Shown: piece by piece, positions 1 to 9,588 of the stretch
How the letters are laid out: each line of letters begins with the position of its first letter
How positions within the stretch are numbered: the stretch's first letter is position 1
NCBI GenBank assembly: GCA_947561585.1
Contig: CANNZV010002491.1
Span: 62,001-126,000 of the forward strand
Direction of reading: 5' to 3'
Origin: Caprella mutica
Taxonomy: Eukaryota > Arthropoda > Malacostraca > Amphipoda > Caprellidae
Length of the DNA stretch: 64,000 nt
Notes under the pieces: model-generated
Databases searched by the model: none
What the model was told of the DNA's origin: nothing
The model's input: the letters and a program-made list of their open reading frames with translations, nothing else
Made by a program: the position numbers and the translations under genes

Positions 1-648
1 TCAGAGAGAAGAGTCACTGTGATGATGTACTATCAGAGAAAAGAGTCACTGTGATGATGTACAATCAGAGAAAAAAGTCACTGTGATGATGTACAATCAG
101 AGAAAAGAGTCACTGTGATGATGTACTATCAGAGAAAAGAGACACTGTGGTAATGAACTATCAGATGAAAGAGTCACTGTGATGATGTACTATCAGAGAG
201 AAGAGTCACTGTGATGATGTACTATCAGAGAAAAGAGTCACTGTGATGATGTACAATCAGAGAAAAAAGTCACTGTGATGATGTACAGTCAGAGAAAAGA
301 GTCACTGTGATGATGTACTATCAGAGAAAAGAGTCACTGTGATGATGTACTATCAGAGAAAAGAGTCACTGTGATGATGTACTATCTGAGAAAAGAGTCA
401 CTGTGATGATGTACTATCAGAGAAAAGAGTCACTGTGATGATGTACTATCAGAGAAAAGAGTCACTGTGATGATGTACTATCAGAGAAAAGAGTCACTGT
501 GATGATGTACTATCTGAGAAAAGAGTCACTGCCTGATACCAATTTCGCAGAAAAGAGTCACTGTGATGATGTACTATCAGAGAAAAGAGTCACTGTGATG
601 ATGTACTATCTGAGAAAAGAGTCACTGCCTGATACCAATTTCACAGAT
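1..648. repeat. 32-bp minisatellite array (family R1, cut by window edge)
   Basis: About 19 units of 32 bp beginning TCAGAGAAAAGAGTCACTG and continuing with TGATGATGTAC. Units differ by one or two bases. Two units near the right end (about 520-545 and 620-645) carry the variant tail 'cctgataccaattt', which marks the decaying edge. The array is open at the window start, so its true length is unknown. The same unit forms a second array at 43598-44374 in the opposite orientation. Confidence 0.95.
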
Positions 649-1546
649 CACTGTTTTTCTAATTTCCTATAATTTTAAATATAACAAATATGTCATCGTG
701 TACTCAGGGCAATTTTAAAATATCCACAAAATTTGCAATTAATCAAATTTCGTTTATGAAATGTTAAAAAAGTTAACTGAGATAAAGACATCAGAACTAC
801 ACCAATACATTTATCTTAAACTGTACATTATAGAAGTTAGTCTGGCTACAATTTAACTCATCAAATCTATATTTTCATAGCGTTGAATACCCTCTAACTC
901 TCTATTCCATGGACGAAAATATGCCAAGACTTTCTACAATCTTGAAAATTTGTCTCCTTTTAGTTCCAGATCATTAATGGTGATGTAAGAATGTTTTGCG
1001 GGAAAACAGTTGTCAAAAATATTTATTTCATGGATTTAACAGCTGCAAAGATATGAACAGGTTTCACATTATTCATGTAATACTGAGTACGCCTAGTAAT
1101 CATAGAAAATTCATTCAGTCGTAATACTGAGTACGCTTGTAATAGTGAGTAAGTTTATATAACTACGATACCAATTATATCTAATTATACTTGTTTAATT
1201 CAACTTTCGTCTTAAAAGTTATTAGTAGCATTCACTTAATTACAATATGCATATTCTATCCTACAAACGATTTCGTAATTAGATTATTATATATACCTAT
1301 CTATTGATATTACGTAACCAATAATGTCTACTTCAAATCTAACAGACAGGGGATATATATAACGTTAGTCTAACTCATTTCAATTAATTAAACTAGATTA
1401 TAAATGGACAGAGTTGGTTTGAGTCAATAAATTGCATGAAGCTGGGGGGACGTAAGTGAATTAATTAAAAGCAGCAACTCCATCTGGATCTGCTCGATTG
1501 AATTAATTCGATTTCGCTGTGAAGTTCATGCTTTTTATACTGTCAT
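649..1546. other. AT-rich stretch, no gene seen
   Basis: No supported gene. The only structure I see is three copies of 'gtaatactgagtacg' or close variants at 1077-1152. Confidence 0.6.
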
Positions 1547-2003
1547 TTACGGATGTCTATTCTCCTTACTAGTGTCATGGTATTTACAGATGTCTATTCT
1601 CCTTACTAGTGCCATGGTAATTACGGATGTCTATTCTCCTTACTAGTGTCATGGTATTTACGGATGTCTATTCTCCTTACTAGTGTCATGGTATTTACGG
1701 ATGTCTATTCTCCTTACTAGTGTCATGGTATTTACTGATGTCTATTCTCCTTACTAGTGTCATGGTATTACGGATGTCTATTCTCCTTACTAGTGTCATG
1801 GTATTTACGGATGTCTATTCTCCTTACTAGTGTCATGGTATTTACTGATGTCTATTCTCCTTACTAGTGACATGGTATTTACTGATGTCTATTCTCCTTA
1901 CTAGTGTCATGGTATTACGGATGTCTATTCTCCTTACTAGTGTCATGGTATTTACGGATGTCTTTTCTCCTTACTAGTGTCATGGTATTTACAGATGTCT
2001 ATT
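1547..2003. repeat. 37-bp minisatellite array (R2)
   Basis: About 12 units of 36-37 bp containing CTCCTTACTAGTGTCATGG and the tail TATTTACGGATGTC. Some units lack one T (36 bp) or have 'actgatg' for 'acggatg'. No open frame of note. Confidence 0.93.
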
Positions 2004-2716
2004 CCTCCTGTTAACACGATTAATAAAAACAGTGAAAATTATACAGTGACAGCATAGGTAAACACTTACTGATAAGACACTTACAGTTATATAAAAGTGG
2101 ATAATTAACATATATTATAGCGTTAGAAGATTGTTCTTTATTAATTTCAGAATACTGTGTGACAAATTAATTGTCTTAGTACCGTTATAATACATTTCCC
2201 CTCCTAAATATCGTTGGCCCCATAATAACTATATCTGATAAGAGAACGCAAAGAATATCGATGAAGATTATATAAATTAGTGACTGTAAAAAATACTTGA
2301 GAGAGAGACATAATTGTAACGATTTTCTATTATTCTTAAAAAATAATACACACGACCGTGAGTGACGAAATAGTCACATAAAAATAAAGGACTATACTGT
2401 TATAAATTGAGGGTGTGGAGACTAGTGACGAATGTGACTATCGCGTCATATGTTGAAAAAAATTTAAAAAATGTATAAAATTAATTAAGATTAGTACATA
2501 TGTTAACTATATATCACTAACTAGAAACATTGGAAGTAGTTTATAAAATAGTAACATTTTAAAATGAATTCCGGTCGTAAAGGGTTAACATTTCTCAGAG
2601 AAACAGACCTTTAATAATATATCTAATTTTCCTTTAGTAATATAACATATTTAGGTACCAATTTGTAAATTAATTCAATCAAGTGGATGATAAAAATCCA
2701 TAACTCAATCAAAGAT
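2004..2716. other. AT-rich stretch, no gene seen
   Basis: No supported gene, RNA or tandem array. It contains AAAGGGTTAAC at about 2579-2589, which resembles a piggyBac right end, but I found no left partner. Confidence 0.5.
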
Positions 2717-2724
2717 AGCATTAG

Positions 2725-2903
2725 TCGGATTGTGACAATAGGCATTATAAATCATAGATCTTACGAATATCATGAATGAAACGGATTGAAATGGTATCGT
2801 ATACAATATAACGCAGGTTTAGAACGATCAAATAGTCTTTAATTCAATCCGTCTATAGTATTTTCAGGATCTATGATTTTAAGAGCATATTGTCACAACC
2901 CTA
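2725..2903. mobile_element. hAT-like MITE, 179 bp, with 8-bp target duplication
   Basis: Flanked by a perfect 8-bp direct repeat AGCATTAG (2717-2724 and 2904-2911). The ends are inverted repeats of about 60 bp: the left begins TCGGATTGTGACAAT, and the right read in reverse complement begins TAGGGTTGTGACAAT. Both arms share 'aaatcatagatc' and 'acggattga'. An 8-bp duplication with short T/CAG-type ends is the known signature of hAT elements. There is no coding capacity, so this is a non-autonomous copy. Confidence 0.7.
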
Positions 2904-3173
2904 AGCATTAGAAGATAAATATCAACGGAGCAGGGATAGCAGTTTCCGTAGAGTAAAGTGGAAGCCAATTTTCGAAATAAATAGCTAAACTGTTGGAGAT
3001 TACATATATATTATTCAGAGTGTTTTGAAACTCGACTGAGAGACATATAGTGCTGTGAGGGACTGCCTTTTGGCAAATGGTTTATATAGGAGATGATGAT
3101 ATCTGTGCTATAGTTAGATATCTTTTTGAATTGAAATATATGATGAATACTGTTCCCAGAAAAGGGCTATGGT

Positions 3174-3433
3174 GAACTGAGAAATAATTGTGAGTCAACC
3201 TGACTCATCGCTTGAGTCCACGCTGCAAAACTCCAATATTAGCAATATTAGAGTCTTTTTTTCTTTATTGACTCTACTTGAGTCAATCTGACTATGAATT
3301 TTGAGTCAATATGACTCTTGTTTTTGAGTAAAATATTAGGATAAGTCAAATTGACTCACATTTTTGAGTCGGTTTCGGGACAAACTGAAAACTCAAATGT
3401 TGAGTCAATTTGACTCGTATTTTTTTCTCAGTG
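3174..3433. mobile_element. MITE-like element built of GAGTCAA/TTGACTC motifs
   Basis: The outer ends are inverted: ACTGAGAAATAATTGTGAGTC on the left (first 20 bases compared) and, in reverse complement, ACTGAGAAAAAAATACGAGTC on the right. Between them, GAGTCAA...TTGACTC half-palindromes recur at least six times (for example near 3299-3318, 3349-3360 and 3402-3417). I see no clear target duplication and no open frame. Superfamily unassigned. Confidence 0.5.
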
Positions 3434-3434
3434 T

Positions 3435-4110
3435 GGAGGTTACGAAGATTGTTAAGACAGCCTATTTTGCTTCCTACAGCTACATAATATCTGCATAATA
3501 TGTAAGCAAATCAGCCTAAATCTCTTTTTTTTCATTTTTAAATAAGAGATCTCAATTTTCTTCATTTATAAATAATTGCTAAATAACATCTTAGTAGATG
3601 TTAAAACTTTTTTTAAATATAAAGAATTCAGTTTTCTAATTATTTAAAGTGCTGAAAAAATGACACGTGTTTAAAAATGTGTTTAAAAGTAGAACTTAAT
3701 TAATGCAATGCGGAAAATTATCAATACATTAAGTAATGATAATAATCAAAATATAAGGATATGAATGTAAGTAATAAATAATTCATATAAAATACTATAT
3801 TAGTAAAAATTAATATGAATAAAAAACCATCCGATAGCAAAATACCACCTAATTCATAAGATATGAAAATATAGGATATGTAGATGAAAAAATGTTTTAA
3901 CCACGAAGTTGCACAAAATAAATGCACTTGATTTCTCCATTTAAACTTATCGCAAAATAACTCGTCGGCGAAATTATTAATTCCTACGGAGAATATATTT
4001 AAGAAAGCATTTCATATTCTGCCTCTTGCGTCCATTAGTCAAAGTCAAGAAAATATTTAAGAGAAAATGATGACTAACACGCTCTCAATATGGAGAAAAT
4101 TAGGGAAAAT
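3435..4110. other. AT-rich stretch, no gene seen
   Basis: Low-complexity A/T runs. A 68-codon minus-strand open frame at 3721-3927 is hydrophobic and biased like its background, with no domain or splice context. I do not regard it as a gene. Confidence 0.5.
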
Positions 4111-5398
4111 ACGAACTGTATTTGAGACTGAGGGAATATTAAGGGAATATAGACACTATATTTGAGACTGAGGGAATCTTAAGGGAATATAGACACTATA
4201 TTTGAGACTGAGGGAATCTTAAGGGAATATAGACACTATATTTGAGACTGATGGAATCTTAAGGGAATATAGACACTATATTTGAGACTGAGGGAATATT
4301 AAGGGACTATAGACACTATACTGGAGACTGAGGGAATCTTAAGGGAATATAGACACTATATCTGAGACTGAGGGAATATTAAGGGAATATAGACACTATA
4401 TTTGAGACTGAGGGAATCTTAAGGGAATATAGACACTATATTTGAGACTGAGGGAATATTAAGGGAATATAGACACTATATTGGAGACTGAGGGAATCTT
4501 AAGGGAATATAGACACTATATTTGAGACTGAGGGAATATTAAGGGAATATAGACACTATATTTGAGACTGAGGGAATCTTAAGGGAATATAGACACTATA
4601 TTTGAGACTGAGGGAATCTTAAGGGAATATAGACACTATATTTGAGACTGAGGGAATCTTAAGGGAATATAGACACTATATTTGAGACTGAGGGAATATT
4701 AAGGGACTATAGACACTATACTGGAGACTGAGGGAATCTTAAGGGAATATAGACACTATATCTGAGACTGAGGGAATATTAAGGGAATATAGACACTATA
4801 TTTGAGACTGAGGGAATCTTAAGGGAATATAGACACTATATTTGAGACTGAGGGAATATTAAGGGAATATAGACACTATATTTGAGACTGAGGGAATCTT
4901 AAGGGAATATAGACACTATATTTGAGACTGAGGGAATATTAAGGGAATATAGACACTATATTGGAGACTGAGGGAATCTTAAGGGAATATAGGCACTGTA
5001 TTGGAGACTTAGGGAATATTAAGGGAACATACAGTCAATATTAAAGGAATATAGGCACAGAATTGAAAGCTGAGGGAGTATTAAGGGAACATTGCCACTG
5101 TATTGGAGACTGAGGGAGTATTAAGGGAACATTGCCACTGTATTGGAGACTGAGGGAATATTAAGGGAATATGGACACTTTATTGGAGACTGAGGGAATA
5201 TTAAGGGAATATAGGCACTGTATTGGAGACTGATGGAATATTAAGGGAATATAGTCAGTGTATTGGAGACTGAGGGAATATTAAGGGAATATAGGCCGTG
5301 TATTGGAGACTGAGGGAATATTAAGGGAATATAGGCACTGTATTGGAGACTGAGGGAATATTAAGGGAATATAGGCACTGTATTGGAGACTGAGGGAT
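4111..5398. repeat. 40-bp minisatellite array (R3) with 400-bp higher-order repeat
   Basis: About 32 units of 40 bp containing GAGACTGAGGGAATCTTAAG followed by GGAATATAGACACTATATT. The block starting at 4281 (marked by 'aagggactat' and 'ctggagactg') recurs at 4681 with about one difference over 200 bp, so ten units (400 bp) were duplicated as one block. From about 4990 to 5398 the units belong to a diverged subfamily ('ggcactgtattgg'). Confidence 0.96.
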
Positions 5399-5845
5399 AA
5401 ATGAAATAAATTAAATTGTTTTTTTATGTCCACAGATATAGAATTACTTTGCAAGTTTGCTTATTTAATATTTATGTAATATTAGCTACTGCTATACTAC
5501 CATTCTAATTAATGAAAACTCCCGAAGAACCAGAGACGGAAAAAAAATCAAGCTAATTTGAAAACGAAATAGATAATTAACCCACAACGTCTATTATGTT
5601 TAATAAGGAAAATTATATATTTTCTACTAATGCAATTATTTCTACTCAATATTAGGAAATTATAATTACAGAGCATTGGAATATGATGAGTGATTATATT
5701 TGATATTGAATTATCCTCTTAAATTTATTTATCATTATGTATCACGAATATGTTAGATAATTTAAATATTATCCGTATACTTTATTTGAATTCATTCTTT
5801 GTTGAATTGGTTTATTTTTTGTTTTGGGGCATAAATTGATTTATG
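5399..5845. other. AT-rich stretch, no gene seen
   Basis: No open frame, tandem array or inverted repeat that I can support. Confidence 0.5.
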
Positions 5846-6700
5846 GTGTACGGACATTGTGAACAACTGCCATACGGACAACTGACTTAGTAACAACTGC
5901 ATTGCAAACAACTGCCATCAGGACAACTGACCTAGTAACAACTGCATTGCAAACAACTGCCATCAGGACAACTGACCTAGTAACAACTGCATTGCAAACA
6001 ACTGCCATCAGGACAACTGACCTAGTAACAACTGCATTGCAAACAACTGCCATCAGGACAACTGACCTAGTAACAACTGCATTGCAAACAACTGCCATCA
6101 GGACAACTGACCTAGTAACAACTGCATTGTGAACAACTGTCATGAGGACAACTGACCTAGTAACAACTGCATTACAAACAACTGCCATGAGGACAACTGA
6201 CCTAGTAACAACTGCATTGCAAACAACTGCCATGAGGACAACTGACCTAGTAACAACTGCAGTGTGAACAACTGCCATGAGGACAACTGACCTAGTAACA
6301 ACTGCATTGCAAACAACTGCCATGAGGACAACTGACCTAGTAACAACTGCATTGCAAACAACTGCCATGAGGACAACTGACCTAGTAACAACTGCATTAT
6401 AAACAACTGCCATCAGGACAACTGACCTAGTAACAACTGCATTGCAAACAACTGCCATCAGGACAACTGACCTAGTAACAACTGCATTGCAAACAACTGC
6501 CATCAGGACAACTGACCTAGTAACAACTGCATTGTGAACAACTGTCATGAGGACAACTGACCTAGTAACAACTGCATTACAAACAACTGCCATGAGGACA
6601 ACTGACCTAGTAACAACTGCATTACAAACAACTGCCATGAGGACAACTGACCTAGTAACAACTGCATTGCAAACAACTGCATTACAAACAACGGCCATTC
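5846..6700. repeat. 45-bp (3 x 15) minisatellite array carrying CAACTG (R4)
   Basis: About 19 units of 45 bp. Each unit is three diverged 15-bp subunits, and each subunit starts with CAACTG: 'caactgcattgcaaa', 'caactgccatcagga' and 'caactgacctagtaa'. CAACTG matches both the Myb consensus YAACTG and the E-box CANNTG. Because 45 is divisible by 3, frames stay open on both strands (296 codons on minus). That is a by-product of the period. The first units (5868-5890) carry 'ccatacggacaactg', the unit of array R5 in reverse complement. Confidence 0.93.
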
Positions 6701-7006
6701 TTTTCATGGTAGACTGATTTATAAAGAACATTATATCAAAAACAAAAAAAGGAAATACGATTTTTTTCGCTGTACGCTCCCCTTAAATATGGAAGAAGAT
6801 AGTTATAATAAATTAATTATTACCTACTTCAACTTTAAATTTTATAACTACTGGAAATTTTAATTATTTCTCGTCTTCCACAATAATAATTATTCCGAAC
6901 TATGCGATTAACAGTATAATACTAGTTTCATGCTAAATTAATAATATTCATAACATGAAAGAAGGCTTATGGTTACAATCCACAACACAAAAAGTATGAT
7001 ATCTAG

Positions 7007-7605
7007 TATGGCAGTTGTCCTTTTGGCAGTTATCCGTATGGCAGTTGTCCGTATGGCAGTTGTCCTTTTGGCAGTTGTCCGTATGGCAGTTGTCCTTTTG
7101 GCAGTTGTCCGTATGGCAGTTGTCCGTATAGTAGATGTCCGTATGGCAGTTGTCCGTATGGCAGATGTCCGTATGCCAGATGACCGTATGAGAGATGTCC
7201 GTATGGCAGATGTCGGTATGGCAGTTTTCCGTATGGCAGTTGTCCATATTGCAGATGTCCGTATGGAAGATGTCCGTATGGCAGATGTCCTTATGGCAGT
7301 TGTCCGTATGACAGTTATTCGTATGGCAGATGTCCGTATGGCAGATGTCAGTAGGGCAGATGTCCGTATGACAGATGTCCGTATAGCAGATGTCCGTATG
7401 GCAGATGTCCTTATGGCAGTTGTCCGTATGGCAGATGTCCGTATGGCAGATGTCCGTATGTCAGATGTCCATATGGCAGATGTCCGTATGGCAGATGTCC
7501 TTATGGCAGTTGTCCGTATGGCAGTTGTCCGTATGGCAGATGTCCGTATGCCAGTTGTCCGTATGGCAGATGTCCGTATGGTAGTTTTCCGTTATAGCAG
7601 ATGTC
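7007..7605. repeat. 15-bp minisatellite array (R5), inverted relative to R4
   Basis: About 40 units of 15 bp, consensus 'tggcagttgtccgta', with variants 'tggcagatgtccgta'. The reverse complement, 'tacggacaactgcca', is the ancestral subunit of array R4, which lies 300 bp upstream in the opposite orientation. The pair could form a long imperfect hairpin. The 226-codon plus frame comes from the 15-bp period and has no other support. Confidence 0.92.
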
Positions 7606-8147
7606 CAGTGTCTGAATTTACAACAAGTTTACTATATATAAAGGTTTAAATTAATAAGGTATTAAACCATGTAGACCCGAATATTGGGTTAAATTTTACT
7701 ACATTCAATGTTTATTTTAATTATCTGTTAATGTAGTTACCACAAGTTAATAACCACATTAGATCGGCCCTCTTGAAAAGAGTGGATCAAATTATTGAAA
7801 TAGAATAAATATTTCTAAAGAAATGTAATTTACTAGACATTTCATTTTAATTGCTTCAATTGGAATTCGTTTCATTTGAATTGTTAAATCAACTGGTCAT
7901 AGATATGATTTTAAATATATCAGAATAAAAACTTTCCAATGAATCTTCGATTTTGGCTTTAAAAAACTATGATTTTTAGTATGAGTTTGCTTCTATACAT
8001 CTATGTAAAAGAAATATTTCATGATAAACAATTTTATAAAAGTGTTCGTCGAAAAATGCCTTCCAATTATTTCCATTAAAGGAAATGAGTTTTCATGTGG
8101 AATAATGAATGTTCTCAAGGAAAGACAGAGAAAAATGTTTTGCACCT
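7606..8147. other. AT-rich stretch, no gene seen
   Basis: No supported gene or array. It ends at the target duplication of the foldback element at 8157. Confidence 0.5.
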
Positions 8148-8156
8148 ACAAAATAT

Positions 8157-8879
8157 GGTAGCCGGTAAATTGCTCGAAAACAATTGCTCGAAAAACAATT
8201 GCTCGAATGAACAATTGCTCGAAAGAACAATTGCTCGAAAGACAATTGCTCGAAAAACAATTGCTCGAACGAACAATTGCTCGAATGAACAATTGCTCGA
8301 ATTATAAAATTGCACAATTTTCGATTTTATAAAAAAAAAACTTATTTATTACTAGCCTATCTGTATGTGGCACCTCAATAGGTGAAATAACTCAGACTTA
8401 TGGCAGAGTTTTATTAAATCTACAGTTTTTTTCGGGTTTTATGATAAAAAAAACATGAATGGTACTGATTCACCACAGGATTCCAATTCACATGTTACCT
8501 ACGAAAAGGCACAAACGGTCCAAAAAAAGATTATGCAGAATGAGTAATAATTAAAATCATTTATAGAATGATTAATGATCAATTACTAAAAAGAAACAAA
8601 CATTGTTAGGTACAGCTCCACTTCATGAATAATTGACTTTTATAAAACCGAAAACTGTGCAATTTTATAGTTCGAGCAATTTTGTTCATTCGAGCAATTT
8701 GATAATTCGAGCAATTGTTCATTCGAGCAATTGTTCGTTCGAGCAATTGTTTTTCGAGCAAATGTCTTTCGAGCAATTGTTCTTTCGAGCAATTGTTCAT
8801 TCGAGCAATTGTTTTTCGAGCAATTGTTTTCGAGCAATTGTCTTTCGAGCAATTGTTTTCGAGCAATTTACCTAGAACC
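8157..8879. mobile_element. Foldback-like element FB1 with minisatellite inverted ends and 9-bp duplication
   Basis: Flanked by a perfect 9-bp direct repeat ACAAAATAT (8148-8156 and 8880-8888). The outer ends are GGTAGCCGGTAAATT on the left and GGTTCTAGGTAAATT (reverse complement) on the right. The left arm (about 8171-8305) is a tandem array of 15-17-bp 'tcgaaagaacaattgc' units, and the right arm (about 8670-8870) is the same unit inverted. The middle 8320-8660 is unique to this family and about 90% similar, by eye, to 14480-14760. It encodes no protein. The apparent 60-90-codon frames in the arms come from the repeats. Confidence 0.85.
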
Positions 8880-9003
8880 ACAAAATATAGGAGTTGAAAT
8901 TATGATGTATAAATTTTGTCTAAATAACGATGGAAACTGTTATCTAAGTCTAACTAGTATACTAAACAGTTTTCAGATATAAATAATGTGGTATTCGATT
9001 TTC

Positions 9004-9237
9004 TTAACACATTTCCTGCGATGTGACCCACCGGTAGGACACATTGGATTTTTTTTCTAGAATAGAAGATCTAAACTTTTATTTATTTTCTAAACTAATA
9101 TTTCTTTTAAATGTGTATATTTATATCCTAAAGAAGGATATATTGTACATAAAATATGGGAAAGTCTACTAATAAAAATTAATATTTTTCTGTCTAAATT
9201 GAACTGAAATTTAATGCTTTCACAGGAAAAGTGTTAA
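9004..9237. mobile_element. piggyBac-like MITE with TTAA duplication
   Basis: TTAA at both edges (9004-9007 and 9234-9237). The inward ends are CACATTTCCTGCGATGTG on the left and CACTTTTCCTGTG in reverse complement on the right. The subterminal motif GTGACCCACCGGT (about 9024-9036) also occurs in the element at 34628. TTAA duplication and such short ends are the piggyBac signature. Non-coding. Confidence 0.6.
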
Positions 9238-9399
9238 TCTTGAAAATATGTTTTTGTAAAATAACGCTATTCATATATAATTCCATTAGAATAGTTGCCT
9301 ATTCAGTCTTCAATGGGAGTGCTTCGTCTCCATAGCAACCTATAAATATTACTTAAATGACACTTAGGTTGACCGTGAATATATCAGATCTGCAATACC

Positions 9400-9411
9400 A
9401 TTATATAAAAC
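9400..9411 (+). promoter_or_regulatory. Candidate TATA box of lectin-like gene copy 1
   Basis: TTATATAAAA at 9401-9410 lies about 180 bp before the start codon of copy 1. The region just upstream (GTGAATATATCAGATCTG) is similar to the region upstream of copy 2 at about 16885-16900 (ATGAATATCAGATCTG). That suggests a shared promoter element, but copy 2 lacks the TATA itself. The transcription start is unknown. Confidence 0.35.
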
Positions 9412-9588
9412 TTTTTGACTTCACATGAAAAGTTCTATCGGGTTTTTTTTTGCAAGCATATAGTCCTATGTAATTACGGTTATCGCACTTCAATTACGGC
9501 AACTTATTCGCCTAATCTTCGTTCCATCAATTATAACCAGTTTGACTTCAGTCTGGAAAGGAAGAGAACAAATTCATCTGCTGAAATC

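Noticed and set aside
2579..2589. piggyBac right end (AAAGGGTTAA)
   Set aside because: No matching TTAACCCTTT left end was found within a few kb.
5841..6731. 296-codon minus-strand open frame (AVVCNAVVTRSVVLM repeats)
   Set aside because: It is the reading of the 45-bp array R4. The period is divisible by 3, frames on the other strand are open too, and there is no signal, domain or splice context.
6969..7649. 226-codon plus frame of VVRMAD-type repeats
   Set aside because: It follows from the 15-bp period of array R5; the overlapping minus frame is equally open.
8640..8982. Overlapping 60-90-codon frames in the FB1 arms (FEQLF, NCSNEQ repeats)
   Set aside because: They appear in several frames and both strands of the foldback arm repeats.
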